From: Chryseotalea sanaruensis
GTDB lineage: Bacteria > Bacteroidota > Bacteroidia > Cytophagales > Cyclobacteriaceae
DNA length: 64,000 nucleotides
Reading direction: 5' to 3'
Assembly: GCF_003990915.1 (NCBI RefSeq)
Contig: NZ_BHXQ01000003.1
Span: 558,001-622,000, forward strand
The position numbers were made by a program, and so were the translations under genes. This document shows positions 1 to 7,380 of the stretch, in pieces. Each line of letters starts with the position of its first letter. Positions within the stretch are counted from its first letter, which is position 1. The notes below the pieces were generated by a model that searched no databases, was not told where the DNA came from, and was given only the letters and a program-made list of their open reading frames with translations.

Positions 1-438
1 GAAATCGGGGACATGAGTTTGTCGGCTCAGGCTAAAGTACTCAGAGCCCTACAGGAAAATAAAATAACAAGGGTAGGTGGCGATAAAGAAATACCGGTGA
101 AAGTAAGGGTTGTGGCTGCTACCAATAAAGACTTAAAAAAAGAGATCGAGGAGAATCGCTTTCGCGAAGATTTGTATCACCGATTGAGCGTTATTCTTAT
201 AAAAGTACCTGCTCTGGATGAAAGGAAGGAAGACATCAGTTTACTGGTGCCGAAATTCTTGAATGATATAGCGGAAGACTACGGAACTAAGGCTAAAGCT
301 ATTGACAAAACTGCCTTAGGCCTATTAAAGACGCATTCCTGGACAGGAAATATACGTGAGTTAAGAAATGTTGTGGAGCGACTGGTAATAATGGCCGATG
401 AGACCATTACAGCAGAGGATGTAAAAAAATACCTTTAA
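1..438 (+). CDS. sigma-54 dependent activator, C-terminal part (partial, runs off the left edge)
   Basis: The frame is open from base 1, so the gene begins outside the window. What remains is the second half of an AAA+ sigma-54 interaction domain: the tail of Walker B (E-I-G-D-M at the first residues), the sensor region AATNKDL, the segment REDLYHRL, and the sensor II region WTGNIRELRNVVERL. Such proteins hydrolyse ATP to open RpoN-RNA polymerase promoter complexes. The stop codon comes about ten residues after the AAA+ domain (ITAEDVKKYL), so the usual C-terminal Fis-type helix-turn-helix of some 50 residues is absent. Whether a receiver domain precedes the AAA+ part cannot be seen. Confidence 0.9.
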   Translation, partial: EIGDMSLSAQAKVLRALQENKITRVGGDKEIPVKVRVVAATNKDLKKEIEENRFREDLYHRLSVILIKVPALDERKEDISLLVPKFLNDIAEDYGTKAKAIDKTALGLLKTHSWTGNIRELRNVVERLVIMADETITAEDVKKYL

Positions 439-446
439 AGAGGTAA

Positions 447-563
447 TTAGATCTTATTCTCTACTTTTTTAGGTGCCGGAGCCTTGCTGTAAGTAGGGCA
501 AGTGTACTGGCTACAAGAAGCTAAAAAGATAACTGCTACGATAACTACAACTAATTTCTTCAT
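447..563 (-). CDS. very small lipoprotein (38 aa)
   Basis: An ATG on the minus strand opens a 38-codon frame. The product has a Lys-Lys start, a hydrophobic run (VVVIVAVIF) and a lipobox LASC with the acylated Cys at residue 17. The mature part is only 22 residues: a Cys-Pro-Thr-Tyr stretch followed by a Pro/Ala/Lys tail. It is convergent with the sigma-54 activator gene and leaves 8 bases between the two stops. No function can be assigned. Tiny lipoproteins with a CPTY-like motif recur in Bacteroidota to my knowledge, but I could not search. The signal peptide and lipobox make chance unlikely. Confidence 0.7.
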   Translation of the reverse strand: MKKLVVVIVAVIFLASCSQYTCPTYSKAPAPKKVENKI

Positions 564-653
564 TCTAGTGGTTTTTAGGGAAGAACAAATTTAAACTTAA
601 GCTTCTATAAAACAAATTCAAGGCCAGATAATTCATCTTAACGTAAAATACGA

Positions 654-1643
654 CTACTCAACCATTAGGTTACAACCACGCACATCACTGTTATCAGAAC
701 GGCCCAAAACCTCGAAATTCCCGTATTTATTGACTTTTCCTAAATCTTCCGTCTCAATAAAAGCCAAAGAGTAAATATTAGCCAAGTCTATCACATTAAT
801 TCCACCGGTTTCATCAATCAGCCCCTTTCTGAACGGATCCGTGATTTCACGAATAATTACTTTCATACTGTGGGACGGGTAGAAAAGGTGAGCTCCTTGT
901 GTATAAGCCTGACTAAGCAATTCGGTCATGCCATATTCAGAATAAACTTTATCCAACTTCAGGTTGGCCTTCAATTGATAGTGCAATTCATCGCGCGTAA
1001 TTTCTCTTCTGCGTCCCTTCATTCCTCCTGTTTCAAATACCAATACATCCCGCCAGTCAGGTTTGTATAAATCTGCAACATCCAGTAATGCATAGGTAAC
1101 ACCCCACACAATTATTTTTTTTGATGATGCCTTGAGTCGAGCAACATCTTCAACCAGTTTTTCATAATTATTGCGGTAGAAACCTGAGTGATCCGAGCCT
1201 GTTTTTTTTATGAAATGATCGATCATGGCAACCAAAGACGAATTACCCTTTTCAAAATAAGAAGGTAACAATGCCAGTAGATGATAGTTAGTTAGTGAAC
1301 CAAAGTTTTTCTCGAAAATATGTTCAGCATGACTCAAGTAGTCTTCAATATTTTTAATACTGTGTCTACTGGTTTGGATGCCTGTTGTACCGCTACTTTC
1401 GAAAAACAGCTTTTCAGTCCAATTTCCCGTTTTTATTGTCTGGTCTTTAAAAAAACGAATGGGTAAAAATGGTATATCCTCAATCCTATCAATTTTATTA
1501 GGATTAACACGCAAAGCTTCTAAATATCGGCTGTAAACAAGATTTTCACTGGCCTGAAACCTAAACAAGCGCAAGGCAATTTCATCCAAACTTTGTGCGT
1601 TTAGAGAAGATAGAAGCAATTCAAAACTTTTAAAAGTATCCAA
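654..1643 (-). CDS. LuxE/PaaK-like acyl transferase
   Basis: A 329-residue protein of the ANL-like LuxE (acyl-protein synthetase) type. The phosphate-binding motif FESSGTTG lies at residues 81-88 and a YGMTE motif lies near residue 238, both expected for adenylate-forming or acyl-transfer enzymes. LuxE in luminous bacteria activates fatty acids for aldehyde synthesis; stand-alone Bacteroidota relatives have no established role and no lux genes are visible here. The only start that fits is TTG at 1643, because no Met occurs in the conserved N-terminal part. It is divergent from the lipoprotein gene that begins at 1677. Confidence 0.8.
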   Translation of the reverse strand: MDTFKSFELLLSSLNAQSLDEIALRLFRFQASENLVYSRYLEALRVNPNKIDRIEDIPFLPIRFFKDQTIKTGNWTEKLFFESSGTTGIQTSRHSIKNIEDYLSHAEHIFEKNFGSLTNYHLLALLPSYFEKGNSSLVAMIDHFIKKTGSDHSGFYRNNYEKLVEDVARLKASSKKIIVWGVTYALLDVADLYKPDWRDVLVFETGGMKGRRREITRDELHYQLKANLKLDKVYSEYGMTELLSQAYTQGAHLFYPSHSMKVIIREITDPFRKGLIDETGGINVIDLANIYSLAFIETEDLGKVNKYGNFEVLGRSDNSDVRGCNLMVE

Positions 1644-1676
1644 GCGTTCTGTATCTTAACCGTTTAATAATAGCCC

Positions 1677-2642
1677 GTGAAATTAGCTCATAAATTTTTA
1701 GGTAGCATACTCATAATTTCTGCCACTAGCAGTTGTTTTGATCCTCCTGTGTTTCCTGAGACACCTACGATCGAATTTGAGAGCCTTGAATTTGTAGAAT
1801 TTGGTGGCTTTTCTGACCCTGACTCCCTGATTTTGAAAATCAGGTTCAAAGATGGTGACGGAGATTTAGGTATAGGTACTATTGTTACTCCAGGGGGTGA
1901 TTTCATTACCAATGTTGATGATCCCTTCCATGACACAAACTTTTATTTGTCTGAGGGTGGAGAATTAGAAAAAGAAGTTGGAACTGTTACTTTCTACACC
2001 GATACTTTACAAAATGGCAGAGCCGAGTTTGTTCCACTTCAAGTAATTAGCCGGAGAAATAATAATGGGAAGCTCATTACCTACAGAAACTATGCAAACT
2101 ATACTAAACTTCCAACATTTGATAATACTCGAATAGAGTGTTTTGATTTTACCGTACGCGATCTTTTCATTTTTATAGGTAACCTAAATCAGGGCAATCA
2201 AAATGATCAATATGATTTACGAAATTACTATGGTTTCAGCGGAGACGCACAAATTGTAGATGAACGTTACCCTATTAAAGACACTATAGTAGATGCATTC
2301 AGGAATCAATTCCTACATTTAAAAGATACATTTTACTTTCAAATCAACCCGAATCATTACAACATTGAAGTAGACTTTTTTGTAAAAGAATTTGCTAATG
2401 GCAATGACAATGATTTTAGAGAATACAATTGGCGTGAGGAGTTTTGTACAACTTACGATGGACGTTTCCCTCAGCTAAGCGATTCTTCAACACCATTAGA
2501 TGGTATACTTACTTACAATATGACCTCAACAGGTTTCAAAACAATATTTGGTGTCAAAAGAATTAAACTTAAAGTATCAATTAAAGACCGGAAATTGAAC
2601 AAGAGTAATGAGATATTTACGAATGAAATTCTGTTGAATTAG
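1677..2642 (+). CDS. lipoprotein of unknown function
   Basis: The protein has 321 residues, with a signal peptide ending in a lipobox-like SATSSC (Cys at residue 20), so it is probably anchored in the outer or inner membrane. Near residues 57-64 it has an Asp-rich KDGDGDLGIG segment, resembling calcium-binding loops seen in many Bacteroidota surface lipoproteins. The rest is rich in Asn, Asp, Tyr and Phe, as in secreted beta-sandwich proteins. The start is GTG at 1677. Its stop is 11 bases from the stop of the convergent GIN-domain gene. I do not recognise a named family. Confidence 0.75.
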   Translation: MKLAHKFLGSILIISATSSCFDPPVFPETPTIEFESLEFVEFGGFSDPDSLILKIRFKDGDGDLGIGTIVTPGGDFITNVDDPFHDTNFYLSEGGELEKEVGTVTFYTDTLQNGRAEFVPLQVISRRNNNGKLITYRNYANYTKLPTFDNTRIECFDFTVRDLFIFIGNLNQGNQNDQYDLRNYYGFSGDAQIVDERYPIKDTIVDAFRNQFLHLKDTFYFQINPNHYNIEVDFFVKEFANGNDNDFREYNWREEFCTTYDGRFPQLSDSSTPLDGILTYNMTSTGFKTIFGVKRIKLKVSIKDRKLNKSNEIFTNEILLN

Positions 2643-2653
2643 CATCTGTCATT

Positions 2654-3334
2654 TTAGTTTGATTTTCTAACTGACCCACCACTGCTCGAGTTTGTATTTG
2701 AGCGTTCAGGATTACCCCTGTAACGTATGTTTCCCCCACTACTGGCGCGTGCCTCAAGATCTTTAACTACCATTAATTTAACAGAAGCACCACTGCTTGC
2801 CTCTGCCTCAGCTTTATCGCATGTAAGGTTATAGGCATCTATTTCACCTGCACTACTTGCATCTAACTCTACGGTACCTGCACTTCCCTCAACTACAATT
2901 TCACCTGCGCTACTTGCGCCAGCATCTATGGTTTTAGACTCCGTTTTCAACTCAATCGTACCAGCACTGGAGGCTTTTAGGGTAAGGTCATCCGTCTTTA
3001 AAATACCTTCATGAAAAACATTCGCTCCTGAGCTGGCTCCAATACTATTAATAGAAACATAGGTAACATATACCTTTACGGTTCGATTTCTAAAGACACC
3101 CTCTTCCATGTGAATTTTAAGGTAATCTCCAGATACTTCGGTAATTACATTAGATAGTTCTGTACCAGTGGCCTCTACCCTGACCTCCTCTTTACCCCCC
3201 TTTTTCAGGTAGGCATCTATTCCCTCCGATACCTTAACGCCACTAAAAGATGAAAGCTTTCTGGTTTCAGATTCCTGAGCCAAGGTTGCAAGACTAAAAA
3301 GCCCTATACATATGGTGAAAAAAATCTTTTTCAT
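2654..3334 (-). CDS. head GIN domain protein (DUF2807), secreted
   Basis: A 226-residue protein with a clear N-terminal signal peptide (MKKIFFTICIGLFSLATLAQ). After it comes a repeated beta-helix-like pattern in which the phrase ASSAG or SSGG recurs about every 15-20 residues (for example GASSGANV, KASSAGTI, DASSAGEI, EASSGASV, ARASSGGN). This is the signature of the DUF2807/GIN family, exported proteins forming a right-handed parallel beta structure. The C-terminus is Ser/Asn rich. No biochemical role is established. It stands alone, convergent with the gene to its left. Confidence 0.88.
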   Translation of the reverse strand: MKKIFFTICIGLFSLATLAQESETRKLSSFSGVKVSEGIDAYLKKGGKEEVRVEATGTELSNVITEVSGDYLKIHMEEGVFRNRTVKVYVTYVSINSIGASSGANVFHEGILKTDDLTLKASSAGTIELKTESKTIDAGASSAGEIVVEGSAGTVELDASSAGEIDAYNLTCDKAEAEASSGASVKLMVVKDLEARASSGGNIRYRGNPERSNTNSSSGGSVRKSN

Positions 3335-3480
3335 AATTCATTTTTCTAAAAGACAGTAAGCTATGGCTTAGGTTGCACAATATTTTCATTTTTTTACTTC
3401 GGATGTACAAAATCCGTGTAAATTTCATTAAATTTCTAAACCTTATTAACAAAATTGCCCCTCAAAACCAACTATACGTT

Positions 3481-3882
3481 ATGACATTCGATAAGAAATC
3501 AGAGTTAAACATCCTTATAAACCTGGCTGCCAGCGACAACAAAGTAGAAGAGAAAGAAGCCAAGCTTATCCACACCATTGCCAAGGCTAACGGGATCAGC
3601 AAAGAAGAAGTAGAGTCGATGATCAAAAGCCCTAAGCCCATTCACAATGTCAATGGTATGACTCAGGAAGAAAAGTTTGAGCACCTTTACTACCTAATCC
3701 AACTTATGAAAATGGACGGTCAGGTTTTCAGAAGTGAAATAATTTTCTGCGAGCAAATGGCTGAAAAACTTGGCTTCAAAAAAGGTGTCGTGTCTGAATT
3801 GTCTGCAAACATTTACAGTGATCCATCTATTACAAGTGATCGTGATATGCTTTGGAAAAAAGCTTCTAAGTTTTTCAAATAA
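3481..3882 (+). CDS. TerB-like helical protein
   Basis: Read from ATG 3481, this is a 133-residue, all-helical acidic protein. The features LAASDNKVEEKEAKLI and LIQLMKMDGQVFRSE are two copies of the D-x-x-x-x-x-E metal-binding pattern of TerB/TerB-like domains. These proteins are cytoplasmic and associated with stress responses, without a known reaction. A longer frame begins at 3373, but its added 36 residues look like translated non-coding sequence (MHNIFIFLLRMYKIR), so I prefer the internal Met. A good intrinsic terminator follows at 3909. Confidence 0.8.
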   Translation: MTFDKKSELNILINLAASDNKVEEKEAKLIHTIAKANGISKEEVESMIKSPKPIHNVNGMTQEEKFEHLYYLIQLMKMDGQVFRSEIIFCEQMAEKLGFKKGVVSELSANIYSDPSITSDRDMLWKKASKFFK

Positions 3883-3908
3883 GCATCATTTAAGATTTGA
3901 TGAAAAAG

Positions 3909-3933
3909 ATCCGGTCTCAAAGCCGGATTTTTT
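3909..3933 (+). terminator. intrinsic terminator after the TerB-like gene
   Basis: Six-base GC-rich stem ATCCGG/CCGGAT with an eight-base loop, directly followed by six T residues. It ends the TerB-like transcript and separates it from the arginine promoter. Confidence 0.75.
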
Positions 3934-3994
3934 GTTTTATACCATTGCCAACAAAGAACCTAACTGTTGTTCGCCTGAACAATAAAAAAATTAC

Positions 3995-4024
3995 GTTAGG
4001 AAAAATAATTTTACTATACCTTTG
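3995..4024 (+). promoter_or_regulatory. promoter of the arginine block
   Basis: TACCTTTG at 4017-4024 matches the Bacteroidota -7 box TAnnTTTG exactly. The -33 region, 19-20 bases upstream, has only GTTA, so that element is weak. The predicted RNA would start near 4031, about 300 bases before the GNAT gene, which leaves a long leader. Confidence 0.5.
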
Positions 4025-4086
4025 TACCGGACTAAAAAACCAATTATGCCTTTTATCTAGCTTTTTACTTAACCATTAGAAAGAAA

Positions 4087-4215
4087 TTGAAAACATCGAT
4101 CACCATCTCAACAGTAGTTACGACTACTCCAACCTTTAGCAGAACATCTCAGTTCCTAAAAGAAGCCTGCACGGTGACCAGGCGACCAAGCGCGACTCGC
4201 TTTGCGCGTATCTGA
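4087..4215 (+). CDS. possible leader peptide of the arginine block (42 aa)
   Basis: An open frame from TTG 4087 to TGA 4213-4215 lies between the promoter and the GNAT gene. The N-terminal half is rich in Thr, Ser, Ile and Val (11 Thr in all), like the opening of known amino-acid leader peptides. The last 11 residues contain four Arg (codons AGG and CGA at 4180 and 4183, CGC at 4198, CGT at 4207), with a fifth, AGA, at 4141. A terminator-like hairpin lies just downstream at 4245. Ribosome stalling at the Arg codons controlling that hairpin is an inference. The start codon is not ATG and no similarity search was possible, so chance remains a real alternative. Confidence 0.4.
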   Translation: MKTSITISTVVTTTPTFSRTSQFLKEACTVTRRPSATRFARI

Positions 4216-4222
4216 TACCATT

Positions 4223-4242
4223 TTAACTACTTATTAAGTTAA
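4223..4242 (+). other. AT-rich hairpin in the arginine leader
   Basis: TTAACT/AGTTAA six-base stem with an eight-base loop, located between the leader peptide stop and the terminator-like hairpin. It may be an alternative structure or a pause site; no function is shown. Confidence 0.3.
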
Positions 4243-4244
4243 CC

Positions 4245-4279
4245 ACACTGCCTCAAGGATGTAGTGTCTTTGTGTTTTT
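4245..4279 (+). terminator. attenuator-like hairpin before the GNAT gene
   Basis: The arms ACACT (4245-4249) and AGTGT (4263-4267) extend inward with G-U, C-G, T-A and C-G pairs and one mismatch to a three-base loop. They are followed by the T-rich tail CTTTGTGTTTTT. The 3' arm can also pair with ACACTA at 4296-4301, so two exclusive structures are possible. Its position, 55 bases before the GNAT start and 30 after the leader stop, fits attenuation, but the stem is modest. Confidence 0.4.
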
Positions 4280-4334
4280 GCATGCTTCGCGCTGCACACT
4301 AGTATCATTTACTTTCACTTTTGTTCATACAACA

Positions 4335-5105
4335 TTGGAGAATCAACCCATAATTGTCAGACTGGCAACAGCTGACGACATCCGCTATTCCGAAACCATT
4401 ACTAACGAAATGGAAGAATCAGCCAAAGCGCGTGGCACAGGTATCGCCAAACGCTCGCCTGCTTACATCGAAAAAAAGATGCAAGAAGGTAAGTCTGTTA
4501 TTGCCGTAACCACCGAGGGTACGTGGGTAGGCTTCTGTTACATCGAAGCCTGGCAACACGAAAAATATGTAGCCAACTCTGGTTTGATCGTAGCTCCTGC
4601 TTTTAGAAAAAGCGGTGTAGCCACTGAGATCAAGCGAAAGATTTTCGAGTTGTCGCGACAGAAATACCCACAAGCCAAAATATTTGGCCTCACCACTGGT
4701 TTGGCTGTAATGAAGATAAACTCAGAGTTGGGTTACGAACCCGTAACCTATTCAGAGCTTACCAGTGATGATGAATTCTGGAAGGGCTGTCAAAGCTGCG
4801 TGAATTACGATATACTCATGAGCAAAGGCCGTAAGAATTGCATCTGTACAGGTATGTTGTTTGATCCGGCAGAAGCAAAAATAATGGCTGCAGAATTGTT
4901 GCGTAAAGCAGAGAGTTCACGCAAGCCTGAATTGATTGCTCAACTGGCAAAAGACGCACAAGAACCCAGAAGGAAATTCAAGGGTAACTTTAAATTATTC
5001 GATCGCTGGATTCGCTTCAAGCAATTTGTATTGCTTAAGTCACTTCGCAAGAAGAACGAAAACTCAAACATTGAAAAGAAATCATTTCTAACACTATTCT
5101 GGTAG
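4335..5105 (+). CDS. GNAT acyltransferase heading the arginine block, with a four-cysteine insertion
   Basis: Read from TTG 4335 this is a 256-residue GNAT protein beginning MENQPIIVRLATADD. The acyl-CoA binding motif A is FRKSGVAT near residues 91-97. Beyond the core is a segment with Cys at about 152, 155, 169 and 171 (CxxC...CxC), suggesting a bound Zn or other metal, then a basic helical tail. It is the only acyltransferase in the block and lies 4 bases before argG. Since neither argA nor argJ is present, it is the best candidate for making the N-acyl-glutamate that starts the pathway; whether acetyl or succinyl is unproven. A longer frame from GTG 4272 would run through the leader hairpin and lacks conserved-looking sequence. 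Confidence 0.8.
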   Translation: MENQPIIVRLATADDIRYSETITNEMEESAKARGTGIAKRSPAYIEKKMQEGKSVIAVTTEGTWVGFCYIEAWQHEKYVANSGLIVAPAFRKSGVATEIKRKIFELSRQKYPQAKIFGLTTGLAVMKINSELGYEPVTYSELTSDDEFWKGCQSCVNYDILMSKGRKNCICTGMLFDPAEAKIMAAELLRKAESSRKPELIAQLAKDAQEPRRKFKGNFKLFDRWIRFKQFVLLKSLRKKNENSNIEKKSFLTLFW

Positions 5106-5109
5106 CATC

Positions 5110-6306
5110 ATGAAGAAAGTTGTTTTAGCATTTAGCGGAGGTCTGGATACCTCCTTCTGCGTAAAGTATTTAAGTGAAGACAAAGGTTATGAAGTGCATA
5201 CCCTTACTGTTAACACAGGTGGTTTCGATGCAAAAGAAATTGGGGAAATTGAGGCAAGGGCAAAAGCACTCGGTGTGGCCTCCCACCAAACAGTGGATGA
5301 AACCAAAAATTATTACGACACCGTTATCCGTTTCCTTATTTATGGAAATGTGTTAAAGAATAATACCTACCCGCTAAGTGTAAGCGCGGAACGCATGTCG
5401 CAGGCATTGGCTGTAGCCAATTATGCAAAAAAAATAAAAGCCGATGCGGTAGCACACGGCAGCACCGGTGCCGGTAACGATCAGGTTCGTTTCGATATGG
5501 TGCTAAACATATTAGTGCCTGGCGTGGAAATCATTACCCCGATCCGCGAACTGAAGTTGTCAAGAGAAGCCGAAATTGATTATCTGAAATCAAAAGGTGT
5601 ACAATTCAATTTTGAAAAAGCACTTTACTCCATTAACAAAGGTTTGTGGGGAACCTCTGTGGGCGGAAAAGAAACCCTGAAGTCGCTGGGAATGCTGCCA
5701 GAAGAAGCCTGGCCTACGCCTATCAGCAAAACTGAGAGTGAACAAATTTCACTGACCTTCAAACAAGGTGAACTGATTAAAGTCAATGGCCAACCTTTTG
5801 CACATCCGAGTGAGGCAATACAACATTTACAGAACATCGCTGCACCTTTTGGTATTGGAAGAGATATTCATGTCGGTGATACGATTATTGGTATTAAGGG
5901 TCGTGTCGGTTTTGAAGCAGCTGCACCGATGCTGATCATCAAGGCACACCATGCCCTCGAAAAACATGTACTTACTAAATGGCAATTAAACTGGAAAGAA
6001 CAGTTGGCTCAATTTTATGGTACATGGCTGCATGAAGGTCAATACCTCGATCCTGTCATGCGCGATATTGAAGCTTATTTACAAAGTACACAACAACAGG
6101 TAACTGGTGATGTACATATACAACTACTCCCCTACAGGTTTGTAATTCTTGGTATTGAATCACCTTTCGACCTGATGTCGTCCAAATTTGGCAAGTATGG
6201 TGAAATGAATCTGGGATGGACAGGTGATGACGTGAAAGGCTTTACTAAAATATTTGGCAACCAGACTGCCATCTACCACCAGGTAAAAGAAGCCGTAAAG
6301 GATTAA
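5110..6306 (+). CDS. argG: argininosuccinate synthase
   Basis: This 398-residue enzyme joins citrulline and aspartate with ATP to form argininosuccinate in the cytoplasm. The PP-loop AFSGGLDTS is at residues 8-16, and the conserved GSTGAGNDQVRF and a long C-terminal domain follow. The length is normal for the family. It begins 4 bases after the GNAT stop, so the two are probably co-translated. argG coming before the earlier-step genes is a common Bacteroidota order. Confidence 0.97.
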   Translation: MKKVVLAFSGGLDTSFCVKYLSEDKGYEVHTLTVNTGGFDAKEIGEIEARAKALGVASHQTVDETKNYYDTVIRFLIYGNVLKNNTYPLSVSAERMSQALAVANYAKKIKADAVAHGSTGAGNDQVRFDMVLNILVPGVEIITPIRELKLSREAEIDYLKSKGVQFNFEKALYSINKGLWGTSVGGKETLKSLGMLPEEAWPTPISKTESEQISLTFKQGELIKVNGQPFAHPSEAIQHLQNIAAPFGIGRDIHVGDTIIGIKGRVGFEAAAPMLIIKAHHALEKHVLTKWQLNWKEQLAQFYGTWLHEGQYLDPVMRDIEAYLQSTQQQVTGDVHIQLLPYRFVILGIESPFDLMSSKFGKYGEMNLGWTGDDVKGFTKIFGNQTAIYHQVKEAVKD

Positions 6307-6342
6307 CGGCAATTTTAAATTTCAAATTTAAAATTTAAAATT
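6307..6342. repeat. A/T word repeat between argG and argC
   Basis: The 36-base gap is almost entirely built from AAATTT/AATTTAAA words and is nearly self-complementary. It resembles other A/T word repeats at 16969-17060 and could fold as a weak hairpin. No function is evident. Confidence 0.45.
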
Positions 6343-7320
6343 ATGGGAGAAGTAAAGATAAAAGCAGGCATTATTGGCGGAGCAGGATATACCGGTGGAG
6401 AAACAATCCGCTTATTACTGAATCATCCCCTGGTTGAGATAAGCTTCATTCACAGCAGAAGCAATGCCGGAAAAAAAATACATGCCATTCATCGTGACTT
6501 GCTTGGCGAAAGTGAATTGACATTCACGGACAAGCTTGAGCAAGCCGATGTACTATTCCTTTGCCTAGGACACGGTGAGAGTAAGAAGTTTCTGGAAGAG
6601 AATCCTATTTCTGCAATCACAAATATCATAGACCTGAGTCAGGATTTCAGACTCGATGGAAATTTTAGTGACAGATCATTTGTTTACGGCTTACCTGAAT
6701 TGAATAAGCAAAACATTACCCAGGCGAAATCAATTGCCAATCCGGGATGCTTTGCTACCGCTATCCAACTCGGGTTACTGCCTTTGGCGAATGCAGGATT
6801 ATTAAGTGAAGTTTACACAACCGGCATTACCGGGTCAACAGGTGCAGGACAGAAATTGCAAGACACTACACACTTTACCTGGCGTGCCAATAACATCTCT
6901 GCTTACAAAACACTTGTTCACCAACATTTGGGAGAAATAAAAAAATCGCTGACTCAACTTCAACAGCATTTCTCAGCACCGATTAATTTTATTCCATGGC
7001 GGGGAGATTTCCCAAGAGGTATTTTTGTTAGCTCTGTCATAAGTACAGATTTAACACTTAAACAGATTCAAAATTTATTCGCTGACTACTATGCGCAACA
7101 TCCCTTTACTGTTGTATCTGATGATACAATTGATCTTAAGCAGGTAGTCAACACAAACAAGTGCATCATCGGTATTGAGAAAGATGGAAACAAAGTTGTC
7201 ATCCACACAGCTATCGATAACCTATTAAAAGGTGCCAGCGGGCAAGCTGTTCAGAATATGAACCTGATGTTTGGTTTTAACGAAACCACGGGTCTTAAAC
7301 TTAAAAGCATTGTCTTCTAA
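6343..7320 (+). CDS. argC: N-acyl-gamma-glutamyl-phosphate reductase
   Basis: This enzyme reduces N-acyl-glutamyl phosphate with NADPH to the semialdehyde. The Rossmann motif GIIGGAGYTGGE lies at residues 9-20 and the catalytic Cys is C136 in NPGCFATA. The substrate-side motif is WRANNISAYKTLVHQHLGEI. At 325 residues it is normal for the family. If the transcarbamylase downstream is succinyl-specific, this enzyme would work on the succinyl form. Confidence 0.95.
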   Translation: MGEVKIKAGIIGGAGYTGGETIRLLLNHPLVEISFIHSRSNAGKKIHAIHRDLLGESELTFTDKLEQADVLFLCLGHGESKKFLEENPISAITNIIDLSQDFRLDGNFSDRSFVYGLPELNKQNITQAKSIANPGCFATAIQLGLLPLANAGLLSEVYTTGITGSTGAGQKLQDTTHFTWRANNISAYKTLVHQHLGEIKKSLTQLQQHFSAPINFIPWRGDFPRGIFVSSVISTDLTLKQIQNLFADYYAQHPFTVVSDDTIDLKQVVNTNKCIIGIEKDGNKVVIHTAIDNLLKGASGQAVQNMNLMFGFNETTGLKLKSIVF

Positions 7321-7348
7321 CACAAAAAAAACATAACAAAATTCATAA

Positions 7349-7363
7349 GACAGTTTGACTGTC
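7349..7363 (+). other. small hairpin between argC and argD
   Basis: GACAGT-TTG-ACTGTC, a perfect six-base stem with a three-base loop in the 60-base gap before argD. It is followed by A/T-rich sequence but not by a T run, so it is more likely a pause or processing site than a terminator. Confidence 0.3.
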
Positions 7364-7380
7364 ATTAAAAATATTTTCAG

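Noticed and set aside
3373-3480. Longer start for the TerB-like protein
   Set aside because: The extension has no TerB-like features and ATG 3481 gives the normal length.
4272-4334. GTG start giving a 21-residue longer GNAT protein
   Set aside because: The added part is translated from the attenuator tail and its sequence looks random; TTG 4335 begins right at the family-like part.
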